Assembly: GCA_029212505.1 (NCBI GenBank)
Contig: JARGOS010000012.1
Location: 1-44,390 of the forward strand
Source of the DNA: Legionellaceae bacterium
GTDB lineage: Bacteria > Pseudomonadota > Gammaproteobacteria > Legionellales > Legionellaceae
Length of the DNA: 44,390 nucleotides
Reading direction: 5' to 3'
In this document: piece by piece, positions 16,147 to 25,184 of the stretch
Numbering within the stretch: position 1 is the first letter of the stretch
Layout of the letters: each line of letters starts with the position of its first letter
Notes under the pieces: model-generated
Database searches by the model: none
The model's input: the letters and a program-made list of their open reading frames with translations, nothing else
Told to the model about the DNA's origin: nothing
Program-made: the position numbers and the translations under genes

Positions 16147-16641
16147 ATGAATATCATGGAAAATGGAACAGAAAATACAACACAAAGCCAACCTGACACA
16201 CAATTTATTATTCAACGGGTTTATGTTAAAAATCTTTCGTTTGAAACCACCAACACGCCCGCAATCTTTCAAGAAGAGTGGACCCCAGAATTAAACCTCG
16301 ATTTAAATACCGCGCACACAGCACTTGACGATCAAGGCGCTTATGAAGTTGCTTTAACCGTGACGGCTACCGTAAAAAATAAAGATAAAACCGCATTTCT
16401 TATTGAAGTACAGCAGGCCGGTATTTTTACAATTACAGGCGCCGAAGCACCTCAGTTGGATCATCTTTTAGGAAGCTTTTGCCCAAGCATTCTGTTTCCT
16501 TATGCACGTGAGGCGATTACAGCTGAAGTTGTTCGTGGTAGCTTCCCGCAACTCGTGTTAGCACCCATTAACTTTGATGCAATCTACATGCAACAGCAGC
16601 AAGAAGCGAATCAAACAGCCCAAACGGAGACAACACACTAA
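16147..16641 (+). CDS. secB: Protein-export chaperone SecB
   Basis: A 164-residue cytosolic chaperone that holds pre-proteins unfolded and passes them to SecA. It matches SecB throughout: [45 protein letters not shown], the [12 protein letters not shown] strand, the [11 protein letters not shown] and [18 protein letters not shown] segments, and a Gln-rich tail. AGGA is only two bases from the first ATG (16147) but 11 bases from a second ATG at 16156, so translation may begin at the latter and shorten the protein by three residues. The stop abuts the gpsA start with no gap. Confidence 0.96.
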   Translation: MNIMENGTENTTQSQPDTQFIIQRVYVKNLSFETTNTPAIFQEEWTPELNLDLNTAHTALDDQGAYEVALTVTATVKNKDKTAFLIEVQQAGIFTITGAEAPQLDHLLGSFCPSILFPYAREAITAEVVRGSFPQLVLAPINFDAIYMQQQQEANQTAQTETTH

Positions 16642-17652
16642 ATGATAAAAAACACGACGCTGGCTATTCTCGGTGCGGGCTCTTGGGGTACCGCAGTCGC
16701 CATTCATTTGGCACAAGGTGGACAGCGCGTGTTGCTTTGGGGACGTAACCCAGAGCATGTTAAAAACATGACTCAATCACGCGAAAACCAACGTTATTTA
16801 CCGGGCATAAAATTTCCAGAGTCGCTTATCCCCGAACCAAGTCTCGAAGCATGCACACAACAAGCCGATGAACTAATAATCGCGGTGCCATCGCATGCCT
16901 TTGCTGACTTATTACCAAAACTTCCGCAAAAATTAGCAGGTCTTGCTTGGCTCACTAAAGGTATCGATCCCAAAACACACGCGTGCTTGAGCCAATTAAT
17001 TACAGCGCGATGGGGTAATACATTTCCAATGGCGGCCATCTCTGGGCCATCGTTTGCCAAAGAAGTTGCAAACGGTTTACCGACGGCCTTAGTGATTGCA
17101 GGTAATGAATCTCAATATTTACACAAACTTCGTGACATGCTGCATCACGGCAACTTACGTGTGTATTTAAGTCATGATTTAATTGGTGTGCAATGTGCGG
17201 GAGCCGTTAAAAATGTTTTGGCCATTGCGTGTGGGATCAGTGATGGGCTCAATTATGGTGCAAATGCCAAAGCCGCACTCATCACCCGAGGCCTCGCTGA
17301 AATGGGTCGTTTAGGTATGGCACTCGGCGCTTCTCCAGATACATTTATGGGGCTTGCGGGTCTAGGTGATTTGGTACTCACGTGCACCGACAATCAGTCG
17401 AGAAATCGACGTTTTGGATTGTTACTCGGCCAAGGCCAAGAAATTATTGATGCTGAGCAATCGATAGGCCAAGTGGTTGAAGGAAAATATAATGCCGCGC
17501 AAGTCTGTGCGCTTGCAAAAAATTATGCTTTAGATTTGCCGATTTGCCAAGCAGTGGATGGCTTACTGCAAGAACATACAACAGCGGAGCAAGCGGCTCA
17601 ATCGCTGTTAGCACGACCACCACGCAATGAAGAGGCTTGGTGGTCGCCGTAA
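16642..17652 (+). CDS. gpsA: Glycerol-3-phosphate dehydrogenase [NAD(P)+]
   Basis: Reduces dihydroxyacetone phosphate to sn-glycerol 3-phosphate, the phospholipid backbone. The 336-residue protein has the dinucleotide-binding loop GAGSWGTA at 11-18, the SGPSFAKEVANGLPTALV segment, the catalytic Lys region CAGAVKNVLAIACGISDGL, and the substrate loop GLGDLVLTCT followed by SRNRRFG. Length is standard. It is translationally coupled to secB (adjacent stop and start). The neighbouring gene on the other strand is zipA, 15 bases away and convergent. Confidence 0.97.
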   Translation: MIKNTTLAILGAGSWGTAVAIHLAQGGQRVLLWGRNPEHVKNMTQSRENQRYLPGIKFPESLIPEPSLEACTQQADELIIAVPSHAFADLLPKLPQKLAGLAWLTKGIDPKTHACLSQLITARWGNTFPMAAISGPSFAKEVANGLPTALVIAGNESQYLHKLRDMLHHGNLRVYLSHDLIGVQCAGAVKNVLAIACGISDGLNYGANAKAALITRGLAEMGRLGMALGASPDTFMGLAGLGDLVLTCTDNQSRNRRFGLLLGQGQEIIDAEQSIGQVVEGKYNAAQVCALAKNYALDLPICQAVDGLLQEHTTAEQAAQSLLARPPRNEEAWWSP

Positions 17653-17666
17653 ATAACCTTCAAATT

Positions 17667-18413
17667 TTAAACCTCAAGCAATGCTTCTTCTGATATCTGC
17701 AATTTTTGATGATAACGTTCAAGACTTGCTTCAGACCAGGGGTTACGCTCATCATCTAACAAATGGGTATCCAGGCCATCGTTCAACTGTCTGGCCGTAT
17801 CCATCATCATAGCAAAACGCTCTAAATCAATATTTGCATTATCAGAGGTTTCCATAAATAAACACAAACCATGAACACTGAATGCACCCATGTTTTGTAA
17901 ATCAAACGTACCGTCCGCTGTTGCCGTAGCAAGACTGCAAATCACAGGTCCTTGCCCATTAGTAAACTGATGTCTATGAAACAATTGGCCCTCACCAAAA
18001 CGCAACCCCGTTGAAAGAATCGTTTGAAGCAGCTCATACCCCATGAGTTTACGCTGTTCTTTTGCTAGAAGAAAAACCATCAGTATCGTAGGTTCACCTT
18101 GTTTTCTTTCTTGTTTTCTTTCTTGTTTTTGCTTAATTCCTAGATTGGCATCAGGTGTTATTTTGGGTGTTATTTTGGGCTGAACCTTGGGTTCATAGAC
18201 CGACTCAGACTCAGGCTCAGGCTCAGGCTCAATTTTTCGAACGGCAATAATATCATCCGACAATTCAGATGCAGCTTGCTGCTGATGAAGTGCGGGCTCA
18301 AAACGTCGCGTTCTCGAGATGGAACTTGAACGCTTCATATGAATCATACGAACAATGGCAAAAACAACGCCTGCTAATAGAAAGACATTGAGCATGACAC
18401 TCCAGTTTGTCAT
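17667..18413 (-). CDS. zipA: Cell division protein ZipA
   Basis: Anchors FtsZ to the inner membrane at the septum. The 248-residue protein has an N-terminal membrane helix (WSVMLNVFLLAGVVFAIV), a basic patch, and a charged low-complexity linker with EPEPEPESES, PKITPKITP and KQERKQERKQ. The C-terminal FtsZ-binding domain (about 108-248) has MGYELLQTILSTGLRFGEGQLFHRH, GTFDLQNM, VHGLCLFMET and LLDDERNPWSEASLERYHQ, all matching the ZipA C-domain. AAGGAA precedes the ATG. The linker is encoded by several tandem 6- and 12-base repeats. ligA, the usual neighbour, is absent; the desaturase gene is upstream on the same strand, 35 bases away. Confidence 0.9.
   Translation of the reverse strand: MTNWSVMLNVFLLAGVVFAIVRMIHMKRSSSISRTRRFEPALHQQQAASELSDDIIAVRKIEPEPEPESESVYEPKVQPKITPKITPDANLGIKQKQERKQERKQGEPTILMVFLLAKEQRKLMGYELLQTILSTGLRFGEGQLFHRHQFTNGQGPVICSLATATADGTFDLQNMGAFSVHGLCLFMETSDNANIDLERFAMMMDTARQLNDGLDTHLLDDERNPWSEASLERYHQKLQISEEALLEV
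18099..18130. repeat. 12-base tandem repeat in zipA linker
   Basis: The unit TTGTTTTCTTTC is repeated about 2.6 times and encodes the KQERKQERKQ part of the ZipA linker on the minus strand. Confidence 0.8.
18156..18179. repeat. 12-base tandem duplication in zipA linker
   Basis: Two exact copies of TGTTATTTTGGG encode the KITPKITP stretch of ZipA on the minus strand. Confidence 0.8.
18204..18232. repeat. CTCAGG hexamer repeat in zipA linker
   Basis: About five CTCAGR units encode EPEPEPESES in ZipA, similar in unit and product to the EP repeat at 12858-12887 in the P-type ATPase frame. Confidence 0.8.
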
Positions 18414-18448
18414 AAGTAAGTTTCCTTGTTCAGGTTTAAGATCACCAA

Positions 18449-19633
18449 CTACACCATCGCAACGCGTGGCACATAACTTTTAAGCTGTTCCGAAAACTGG
18501 CGTAAAACATCTACGCCTGATTCTTCGGCCTGTCGGCACCACGCTTGTAACGCCTCGATGAGTTCTTTTTGAGACGTTGCGGTTCTTTGCCAAATATCTT
18601 GTAACGATTGCCGGTAAGCATACACCATTCGAAGCCGTTCGTAACGTTGAAGCAAGGCTTCTAATCGAGAGCTCGCATGAGATGACAACAAACCTTCGCG
18701 TCGTCGCAATAAAACACCTGCGCGTTGGAGTAATGCTTTATCATTTTTATTCATCACGCGTTGACGTTTTTCATATTGTAAGCTTGGACGCACAACACGT
18801 TTATAATAGTGCGACATGATTTGAAAGCGATTACCTACCACGGCTCGAACGGTTTCTAAATCAACTTGAAATTTTTGTTTATCACGCGCTAAGCGAGGTG
18901 GCAGCTTCTTCACTTTGGCTAACCCCAAGCATGATAAACAACGAATATAAAACCAGCCAATATCAAATTCCCACCAGTGGATAGAAAACTTGGCAGACGA
19001 CGCAAACGTATGATGATTGTTATGTAATTCTTCACCACCAATCCAAAACGCCCAAGGAATGATATTGGTCGATGCATCTTCCGTCTCAAAATTACGATAA
19101 CCCCAGTAATGGCCAATACCGTTAATTACACCCGCTGCCCATAACGGAATCCAAAGCATTTGGAGCGCCCAAATACTGATGCCTGGAATACCGAACAATA
19201 AGGCATTAATCAATAATAAAATCACCACGCCTGAACCACAAAATCGCTTATATACATTCCGCTCGAGCCAATCATCAGGCGTTCCATGGGCGTATTTTTC
19301 AACCAGTGCTTGATCTTTTGAAGCCGCGCGATATAAATCAACGCCTTCCCACAGCACTTTTTTAATGCCATGTACCACAGGGCTATGCGGATCACCTTCG
19401 GTCTCGGTTGCGGCATGGTGTTTACGATGAATCGCAACCCACTCCGATGTCACCATACCTGTCGTAAGCCATAACCAAAATCGAAAAAAATGACTAACCA
19501 TAGGATGCAGTGTTAATGCGCGATGCGCCTGACATCGATGTAAATAAATCGTCACGCCTGCAATTGTGATTTGTGTCACAATCAAAGCCGCTAACATATA
19601 CCCCCAAAACGACAAGTTTAATAAACCAAACAT
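18449..19633 (-). CDS. Fatty-acid (acyl) desaturase, integral membrane
   Basis: A 394-residue membrane di-iron desaturase of the acyl-CoA/phospholipid delta-9 type. The three histidine boxes are intact: HRCQAHR near residue 33, HRKHH near 70 and HNNHH near 204. Membrane helices surround them (MLAALIVTQITIAGVTIYLH, and VVILLLINALLFGIPG with WALQMLWIPLWAAGV). The last 125 residues are a charged helical extension (LEALLQRYERLRMVYAYRQ, LIEALQAWCRQAEESGV) seen in other proteobacterial DesA-type proteins of this length. It probably introduces a double bond in membrane acyl chains to adjust fluidity. It is divergent from the plsC pair, sharing a 137-base regulatory spacer, and is followed by zipA. 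Confidence 0.9.
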   Translation of the reverse strand: MFGLLNLSFWGYMLAALIVTQITIAGVTIYLHRCQAHRALTLHPMVSHFFRFWLWLTTGMVTSEWVAIHRKHHAATETEGDPHSPVVHGIKKVLWEGVDLYRAASKDQALVEKYAHGTPDDWLERNVYKRFCGSGVVILLLINALLFGIPGISIWALQMLWIPLWAAGVINGIGHYWGYRNFETEDASTNIIPWAFWIGGEELHNNHHTFASSAKFSIHWWEFDIGWFYIRCLSCLGLAKVKKLPPRLARDKQKFQVDLETVRAVVGNRFQIMSHYYKRVVRPSLQYEKRQRVMNKNDKALLQRAGVLLRRREGLLSSHASSRLEALLQRYERLRMVYAYRQSLQDIWQRTATSQKELIEALQAWCRQAEESGVDVLRQFSEQLKSYVPRVAMV

Positions 19634-19681
19634 CTTGAATCTCCTAGGTCATACGCCTGTTATATATTACATAAAAAATAC

Positions 19682-19702
19682 ATTATACACGCATTATACA
19701 CG
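19682..19702 (-). promoter_or_regulatory. Tandem consensus -10 boxes upstream of the desaturase
   Basis: Two exact 11-base copies of CATTATACACG run tandem at 19681-19702. On the minus strand each contains TATAAT (19698-19693 and 19687-19682), so the desaturase gene has two perfect -10 hexamers 11 bases apart. No strong -35 was seen at normal spacing; TTGATC lies 19 bases from the first. Confidence 0.5.
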
Positions 19703-19708
19703 GTTTCT

Positions 19709-19737
19709 TTGCATCCAGATCAATTCTGGAGGATAAT
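19709..19737 (+). promoter_or_regulatory. Promoter with internal palindrome upstream of plsC pair
   Basis: TTGCAT at 19709-19714 and GATAAT at 19732-19737 are 17 bases apart. The spacer begins with the inverted repeat CCAGA-TCAAT-TCTGG (19715-19729), well placed for a repressor to block RNA polymerase. The regulator is unknown. Confidence 0.45.
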
Positions 19738-19770
19738 TATAAATTAAGCCCCTTTATTTAGAATAAATTT

Positions 19771-20040
19771 ATGCCTCCTTCAATCAAACAGTTTTTACAG
19801 CAACTTCCTCCGTTTATTCTCATCGGAATATCCATCGCTTTAGGCGTGGGCATTTTTATTGTATTCTCCTACGTCTTAGTCTGGGGTATCGTGATCGGTG
19901 CTATTTTATGGGGGGCTAACTTACTCATCGAGTATTTACGATCCGCTCATATTTTACCGTCTAAAAAGCAAACTAAAAAATCCACATCATCATCCACATC
20001 CACATCCAAAGGACGTATTATTGATCATGAAAAAAACTAA
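19771..20040 (+). CDS. Small membrane protein upstream of plsC
   Basis: An 89-residue protein of unknown function. It has one long or two short hydrophobic helices (FILIGISIALGVGIFIVFSYVLVWGIVIGAILWGA spread over residues 15-50, broken by small residues), then a basic and Ser/Thr-rich tail (KKQTKKSTSSSTSTSKG) partly encoded by short CATCCA-type repeats. It overlaps the plsC start by 14 bases, so the two are translationally linked and probably act together in the membrane. The ribosome site is weak. No family is recognised. Confidence 0.6.
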   Translation: MPPSIKQFLQQLPPFILIGISIALGVGIFIVFSYVLVWGIVIGAILWGANLLIEYLRSAHILPSKKQTKKSTSSSTSTSKGRIIDHEKN

Positions 20041-20794
20041 ACCTGTCACCAAAAAAAATAAAGCCGGCTTTTTTCGTAGCGTATGGGTTGGCCTTGCTTC
20101 GTTGTATTACATTGCCGCCACCTGTTCTCGCGCCGTACTGCGCAGTTATTTTGGCAAAACCACGCGCGCGTGGGTTGATGCACGCATGCAACTCTGGGCA
20201 AAACAAACGCTGAACCTATGGAATATATCTTGCACCGTACATAACCCCAAAAATATTCATCCCAAACCGGGCCAACCTACGATTATTATGTGCAACCACA
20301 GCAGTCTTTTTGATATTCCACTCACCTATCATGCGTTTCCGAACACATCATTGCGTATGCTTGCTAAAAAAGAAATGTCTAAATATCCTATTATGGGACG
20401 CGGCATGCGTGCATCAGAATTTCCTTTTGTGGATCGCAAAAATCGACGGCAAGCGATTATTGATCTTGAATACATTCATGAACTCTTAAAAAGCGGTATT
20501 GTGATGTGGATTGCGCCCGAAGGCACACGTGCCATGGACGGACGCGTGGGTCCATTTAAAAAAGGCGGTTTTATTACTGCGATTCAAACTCAAGCGACGA
20601 TTATACCGATTGGTGTACGTGGCGCTTTTGATATCATTCCCGCTAAAACTTACGATTTTTACTTAAACCAAACCGGCGAAGTTCATATTGGTGAACCGAT
20701 TGACGCTTCCCAGTTTACGTTAGATAACAAAGAAGAGCTGATAGAGTTAACTCGCAACAGCATCAAAAAACTTGCCGGTGATGACACGCCCTAG
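20027..20794 (+). CDS. plsC: 1-acyl-sn-glycerol-3-phosphate acyltransferase (PlsC family)
   Basis: Acylates lysophosphatidic acid to phosphatidic acid at the inner membrane. The 255-residue protein carries the acyltransferase motifs in order: NHSSLFD (NHx4D, catalytic His), FPFVDRKNR, the APEGTR motif and a final IIPIGVRGAFDIIP segment. The N-terminus has a basic stretch followed by a weak membrane helix (VWVGLASLYYIAATC). ATG at 20027 is chosen: AAAGGA is 13 bases upstream, and the longer frame to 19898 lies inside the preceding gene. It converges on coaD with a gap of nine bases. Sharing a regulatory spacer with the desaturase gene fits a common role in membrane lipid make-up. Confidence 0.9.
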   Translation: MKKTKPVTKKNKAGFFRSVWVGLASLYYIAATCSRAVLRSYFGKTTRAWVDARMQLWAKQTLNLWNISCTVHNPKNIHPKPGQPTIIMCNHSSLFDIPLTYHAFPNTSLRMLAKKEMSKYPIMGRGMRASEFPFVDRKNRRQAIIDLEYIHELLKSGIVMWIAPEGTRAMDGRVGPFKKGGFITAIQTQATIIPIGVRGAFDIIPAKTYDFYLNQTGEVHIGEPIDASQFTLDNKEELIELTRNSIKKLAGDDTP

Positions 20795-20803
20795 CCCAAC
20801 AGC

Positions 20804-21322
<519 letters not shown>

Positions 21323-21376
21323 CTAGCGTATTGTAAGTAGAAAGTAACGATCTATTCATAGAATTTGGTACGCATC

Positions 21377-21997
21377 ATGAACTGGAAAAAAATCGTAAGC
21401 CTTAGCGTCATTTTTTTAACCGGCTGTGCGTCACATGAAGCACCTGATGCCGCTCTCTCGCCTCTTGCAGCATCCCAAGCACAAAAGCAAACATCCCCCA
21501 TCATCAAGACACGTACAGCAAGCGAGATTTCATCATGGACCATCACAGGTGCACTTGCTGCCAAAAACAAAACAGATGCTTGGACTGCCTCGCTTCATTG
21601 GACACAAAACGGCCCGAACAAGTATAAAATCCGTTTATTTGGCCCTCTCGGCGGTGGTAGCATCCTGCTCGAGAAAAAAAATGGTGTAGTCACCTATCAG
21701 GACGGACAAAAACGCATAAAATCGCGCAACGCCGATGGATTAATGTACCAACAAACAGGCATTCGTATACCCATTCAAAATTTATATTTTTGGGTGCGAG
21801 GTGTGCCTGCACCCGGTGAAATCAAATCAGCGCACCATGATAGCTCACAAAATTTAACTTATTTAGAGCAAGCTGGGTATGCTATAACGTACCTAAATTA
21901 TACAAATAGAAAAGGTATTACCCTGCCTTCTAAAATTCATGTCCGTGGATCAAAAGGAAACTTAAAAATCATCATAAAACGTTGGGAAACCCATTGA
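21377..21997 (+). CDS. lolB: Outer-membrane lipoprotein LolB
   Basis: Receives lipoproteins from the LolA carrier and inserts them into the inner leaflet of the outer membrane. The 206-residue precursor starts at ATG 21377 and has a lipoprotein signal peptide with lipobox LTGC (Cys17). The mature part shows LolB features: SSWTITGALAAKN, ASLHWTQNGPNKYKIRLFGPLGGGSILLE, the IRIPIQNLYFWVRGVPAP segment and a C-terminal IIIKRWE. The order lolB, tRNA-Gln, prs resembles the lolB-ispE-prs neighbourhood of enterics, but ispE is missing. The promoter for tRNA-Gln overlaps the lolB stop codon. Confidence 0.92.
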   Translation: MNWKKIVSLSVIFLTGCASHEAPDAALSPLAASQAQKQTSPIIKTRTASEISSWTITGALAAKNKTDAWTASLHWTQNGPNKYKIRLFGPLGGGSILLEKKNGVVTYQDGQKRIKSRNADGLMYQQTGIRIPIQNLYFWVRGVPAPGEIKSAHHDSSQNLTYLEQAGYAITYLNYTNRKGITLPSKIHVRGSKGNLKIIIKRWETH

Positions 21998-22022
21998 CAA
22001 GCGGCTTAGATGACGGCAAAAT
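21994..22022 (+). promoter_or_regulatory. Promoter of tRNA-Gln (and perhaps prs)
   Basis: A perfect -35 TTGACA at 21994-21999 overlaps the lolB stop. CAAAAT at 22017-22022 follows after exactly 17 bases. Transcription would start about 55 bases before the tRNA and may continue into prs. Confidence 0.6.
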
Positions 22023-22082
22023 AGCGAAAAATTTGCAGCGTCACGTTGCAAAGCAAGTTCAGGGAATGAACAACGACATTAT

Positions 22083-22158
22083 TGGGGTGTCGCCAAGTGG
22101 TTAAGGCACAGGGTTTTGATCCCTGCATACCTAGGTTCGAATCCTAGCACCCCAGCCA
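22083..22158 (+). tRNA. tRNA-Gln (anticodon TTG)
   Basis: A 76-base cloverleaf with encoded CCA. The acceptor TGGGGTG pairs with CACCCCA. The D-arm contains GCCAAGTGGTTAAGGC, the anticodon stem CAGGG/CCCTG encloses TTTTGAT with TTG, and the T-arm is CTAGGTTCGAATCCTAG. prs starts 36 bases downstream. Confidence 0.97.
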
Positions 22159-22194
22159 ATCTCTTCTTATGCACTAAACCTGAAGGCGCCTCAC

Positions 22195-23142
22195 ATGTCT
22201 AACATGATGATTTTTACCGGAAATGCCACACCCGATCTTGCCCATGATGTTTCATCTCACTTAAATATTCCTCTTGGAAAAGCGACCATCAGCACATTTA
22301 GCGATGGCGAAACCATGGTTGAAATTCTTGAAAATGTACGAGGAAAAGACGTATTTATCATACAGTCAACATCGGCCCCTGCAAACGATCATCTCATGGA
22401 GCTGCTCACCATGGCAGATGCGCTCAGACGTTCGTCTGCGGGTCGTATTACGGCGGTCATTCCTTATTTTGGTTATGCAAGGCAAGACCGACGCGTTCGT
22501 TCTGCACGCGTTGCTATTACGGCTAAAATTGTCGCTGATATGCTTGAGACCGTTGGTATTTCTCGAATTCTTACCGTCGATCTACATGCAGATCAAATCC
22601 AAGGCTTTTTTTATATTCCCGTGGATAACCTCTACACAACACCGGTTTTAATCACGGATATCAAAGAACAACATCTCGATAATATTATGGTGGTTTCGCC
22701 TGATGTGGGAGGCGTTGTTCGAGCCCGAGCTATTGCAAAAAAACTTAATGACGCCGAACTTTGTATTATCGATAAGCGCCGAAGCGGACCCAATAAGTCT
22801 GAAGTCATGCATTTAATTGGTGATCCTTCCGGTCGAAATTGCATTATTATCGACGATATTGTCGATACCGCAGGGACATTATGTTCTGCTGCAGCTGAGC
22901 TTAAAAAATCAGGCGCTAAAAGCGTTACAGCTTACATCACCCACCCTGTTTTGTCTGGCGCGGCGATTGATAATATCAATCATTCTTCATTGGATGAAAT
23001 TGTCGTAACCGATACCATTGCAGGTTCTGCAGCAACACGAGCGTGTCATAAAATAAGAGTGGTAAGCCTTGCAACCATGCTTGCCCAAGCCATCAAACGC
23101 GTTAATATCGAAGAATCTGTCAGCTCAATGTTTAATGAGTAA
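22195..23142 (+). CDS. prs: Ribose-phosphate pyrophosphokinase
   Basis: Makes PRPP from ribose 5-phosphate and ATP for nucleotide, histidine and cofactor synthesis. The 315-residue protein is of standard length and shows the class I features: [10 protein letters not shown], the ATP-contact stretch [10 protein letters not shown], the signature [11 protein letters not shown], the flexible-loop region around [19 protein letters not shown], and the PRPP loop [12 protein letters not shown]. It lies just downstream of tRNA-Gln and ends before a strong terminator shared with fis. Confidence 0.97.
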   Translation: MSNMMIFTGNATPDLAHDVSSHLNIPLGKATISTFSDGETMVEILENVRGKDVFIIQSTSAPANDHLMELLTMADALRRSSAGRITAVIPYFGYARQDRRVRSARVAITAKIVADMLETVGISRILTVDLHADQIQGFFYIPVDNLYTTPVLITDIKEQHLDNIMVVSPDVGGVVRARAIAKKLNDAELCIIDKRRSGPNKSEVMHLIGDPSGRNCIIIDDIVDTAGTLCSAAAELKKSGAKSVTAYITHPVLSGAAIDNINHSSLDEIVVTDTIAGSAATRACHKIRVVSLATMLAQAIKRVNIEESVSSMFNE

Positions 23143-23148
23143 CTGTGA

Positions 23149-23172
23149 AATTATGTAATTATGTAATTATGT
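23149..23172. repeat. Tandem octamer AATTATGT x3 after prs
   Basis: Three exact copies of AATTATGT lie between the prs stop and the terminator. No function is apparent. Confidence 0.8.
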
Positions 23173-23185
23173 TTAAATTTGAAAC

Positions 23186-23219
23186 AAAAAAAAGAGCTTC
23201 GTATTGAAGCTCTTTTTTT
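23186..23219. terminator. Bidirectional intrinsic terminator between prs and fis
   Basis: AAAGAGCTTC and GAAGCTCTTT form a 10-bp stem with loop GTATT. It is flanked by an A-run on the left and a T-run on the right, so it can terminate both prs (plus) and fis (minus). Confidence 0.88.
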
Positions 23220-23253
23220 ACAATCATGCACAGCATATCTCGATTATATGATC

Positions 23254-23535
23254 TTAATCGCGTGTTCCAACGTATTTATCATCAAAATAACGACGAAGTT
23301 TTGTTCGCAAAGTTCCTCGGCTAATACCTAACATAAGCGCAGCACGTGATTGGTTGTATTTACAATGCTCCATGACAGCACGGAATAAAGGTGTTTCCAC
23401 TTCTTCTAAAACAAATTGATATAAATCAACAGGATCTTCGCCTCTCAGCTCAGAAAAATACTGCTGAACTGATTGTGTAACACTTGAAGCCAGAGAGACT
23501 GAAATCTCTTTGTTTTCGTTAGTAATACTTGTCAT
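23254..23535 (-). CDS. fis: DNA-binding protein Fis
   Basis: A 93-residue nucleoid protein that bends DNA and controls rRNA, tRNA and many growth-linked promoters. The C-terminal half is close to E. coli Fis: QQYFSELRGEDPVDLYQFVLEEVETPL, then the helix-turn-helix NQSRAALMLGISRGTLRTKLRRY. The N-terminal arm (about 20 residues) that contacts invertases differs. It stands alone here, not behind dusB as in enterics. AAGGAG precedes the ATG, and a well-spaced promoter lies at 23577-23605. Legionella and Coxiella relatives carry several Fis paralogues; which one this is cannot be said. Confidence 0.93.
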   Translation of the reverse strand: MTSITNENKEISVSLASSVTQSVQQYFSELRGEDPVDLYQFVLEEVETPLFRAVMEHCKYNQSRAALMLGISRGTLRTKLRRYFDDKYVGTRD

Positions 23536-23576
23536 GCTATGTAACTCCTTGGTTTACTTTTCAAAAATAATAGCCA

Positions 23577-23605
23577 AATCTAAACACTCTAATACACTGT
23601 ATCAA
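23577..23605 (-). promoter_or_regulatory. Promoter of fis
   Basis: On the minus strand TTGATA (23605-23600) and TAGATT (23582-23577) are 17 bases apart, about 45 bases before the fis start codon. Confidence 0.5.
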
Positions 23606-23637
23606 AATCAGAGAGCGTTATAAACGATTGACAGGAC

Positions 23638-25083
23638 TTAAAAATTTAGCATCCCCGAATGAAATGGATGCCCATTCACCAACAAACGTCCATCGGAGAG
23701 CTTGAGGTCCAATACATAATCACGCTCTTTGGCCTGCAAAGCCCCCGCCTGAATCAAGTCTGCCAACTTCTGGTCTGCTTGATGAACTGCTTGTTGATCT
23801 AGGTCCGCCGGTTCTATCATAACGGCGGCATCCGCCTTCTGCGATGCTTGATGTAATTTTTTCTTATAAGAACGTACGAATAAAGATTTTACGTAAACTG
23901 CCGGCATTTTTAATTGCGCAAGACCTTCGATGCTTGGAAGAAGCTGAAGCACCGCTTCTGCTTTAGTTTCTGGAAAGGCAAGACGTAACGAGCCATCAAT
24001 CATACCGTCTGGTAAACCAAATTTAAACTGGCTAATCTCAAAGATTGCACCTTGACTTAATAGCGAAGGAACATCCGGTAACAAAGACAAGAATGCTTGC
24101 TGCGCTTCTGCTCGGCTCAAACCGGCATGCTGTAATTGATATGCGCGACCGTTCAAGTTTGCCAACACCTCGGCATCTAAATTTTGTGTTGACATATCAA
24201 GTGCAGCTGGACCGTATGTTTTTTGGTCGATGATTAAACTTTCAAATGCAGCATGCATGCTGGATGCAAAACGATTATCACTTACATCACTGGCTGAACT
24301 AAAATCAACCTGTTTTAATTCAAGGGTTGCAACGTCTTGGTTCGTAAAGTTTAAGACGGGAATGTGAAGCGTAGCTTCGCCTAAATACAGACCCTGTTTG
24401 TCTTGATATATATCATACGAACTTGTTAACTTCTCAAACATAAGCTGCAGTTGTTCACCCGCCATGCGCAAACCATCCGCGGTAATCTCTCCCTGCATAC
24501 GGGTACGTTCTGGAGAAAACACAACCGAGCTCTGCATACCCAGCCACTCAACGTGTTTGATATGAGATGTATTCCCAGACGCTTTAGTGATTAACTTAAA
24601 CGCCGGTAGCTCAAGCTCAAGCTTGGTTTTGTTTGCGTACGTTACAAACGCATGAAGCATAAGACGAGGTTGCGTCGTGTTTGATGTAAAGTGTTCATAG
24701 AATTCTTTAAGATAAGCTTTGGGTAGCACAAGCTCACCATTGGCCATACCCAATCCTAAACGTACATGGCCGTTTTGCAAAATAATCGGTCCGTGCCAAA
24801 TGGTCAAAGGCATATCAAAAACATAACGCTTCGGAGGAACAATGATCGATCGTCCGTCTTCTTGCTGAATAATTTTCTCAGGAGTTTTCATGCACCAGGT
24901 TAATTGAGCCTCTGAACGCAAAAGACCCCGATGATATTCAGTTAATTCAACGGAAAGAAGGCTCGCTTGATTAAACGTACCTAAGTTCTTTTTTAATGTA
25001 TGCTCGGTCACAAGACCTGTAATAAAATAGCTAGCAAAAACAATCACCACCAACAAAACTAGCATACCGACGATTCGTTTCAT
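23638..25083 (-). CDS. YdgA-like DUF945 family protein
   Basis: A 481-residue envelope protein of the YdgA/DUF945 family. It has an N-terminal membrane anchor (IVGMLVLLVVIVFASYFITGL) followed by a long periplasmic region rich in beta strands. Family-like features are the early VELTEYHRGLLRSEAQL stretch (family: YxRGxxxSxA) and LTIWHGPI. Late repeats of hydrophobic strands include the GQLQLMFEKL-like region, YLGEATLHIPVLNF and a C-terminal LSDGRLLVNGHPF. The function of the family is not settled; cell-wall or surface roles have been proposed. It lies about 100 bases upstream of fis on the same strand, but fis has its own promoter. The start ATG is preceded by a GGAGAGATG-like ribosome site. 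Confidence 0.82.
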   Translation of the reverse strand: MKRIVGMLVLLVVIVFASYFITGLVTEHTLKKNLGTFNQASLLSVELTEYHRGLLRSEAQLTWCMKTPEKIIQQEDGRSIIVPPKRYVFDMPLTIWHGPIILQNGHVRLGLGMANGELVLPKAYLKEFYEHFTSNTTQPRLMLHAFVTYANKTKLELELPAFKLITKASGNTSHIKHVEWLGMQSSVVFSPERTRMQGEITADGLRMAGEQLQLMFEKLTSSYDIYQDKQGLYLGEATLHIPVLNFTNQDVATLELKQVDFSSASDVSDNRFASSMHAAFESLIIDQKTYGPAALDMSTQNLDAEVLANLNGRAYQLQHAGLSRAEAQQAFLSLLPDVPSLLSQGAIFEISQFKFGLPDGMIDGSLRLAFPETKAEAVLQLLPSIEGLAQLKMPAVYVKSLFVRSYKKKLHQASQKADAAVMIEPADLDQQAVHQADQKLADLIQAGALQAKERDYVLDLKLSDGRLLVNGHPFHSGMLNF

Positions 25084-25184
25084 TCATCTCTCCGTATTTA
25101 TCTTCGTGCTCACAAAACAGGCGTGTTTCAAGCACGAGATAATCAGCCTTCCATTAGAACATGAGAAAGCCTTAGTGAGAAGCC

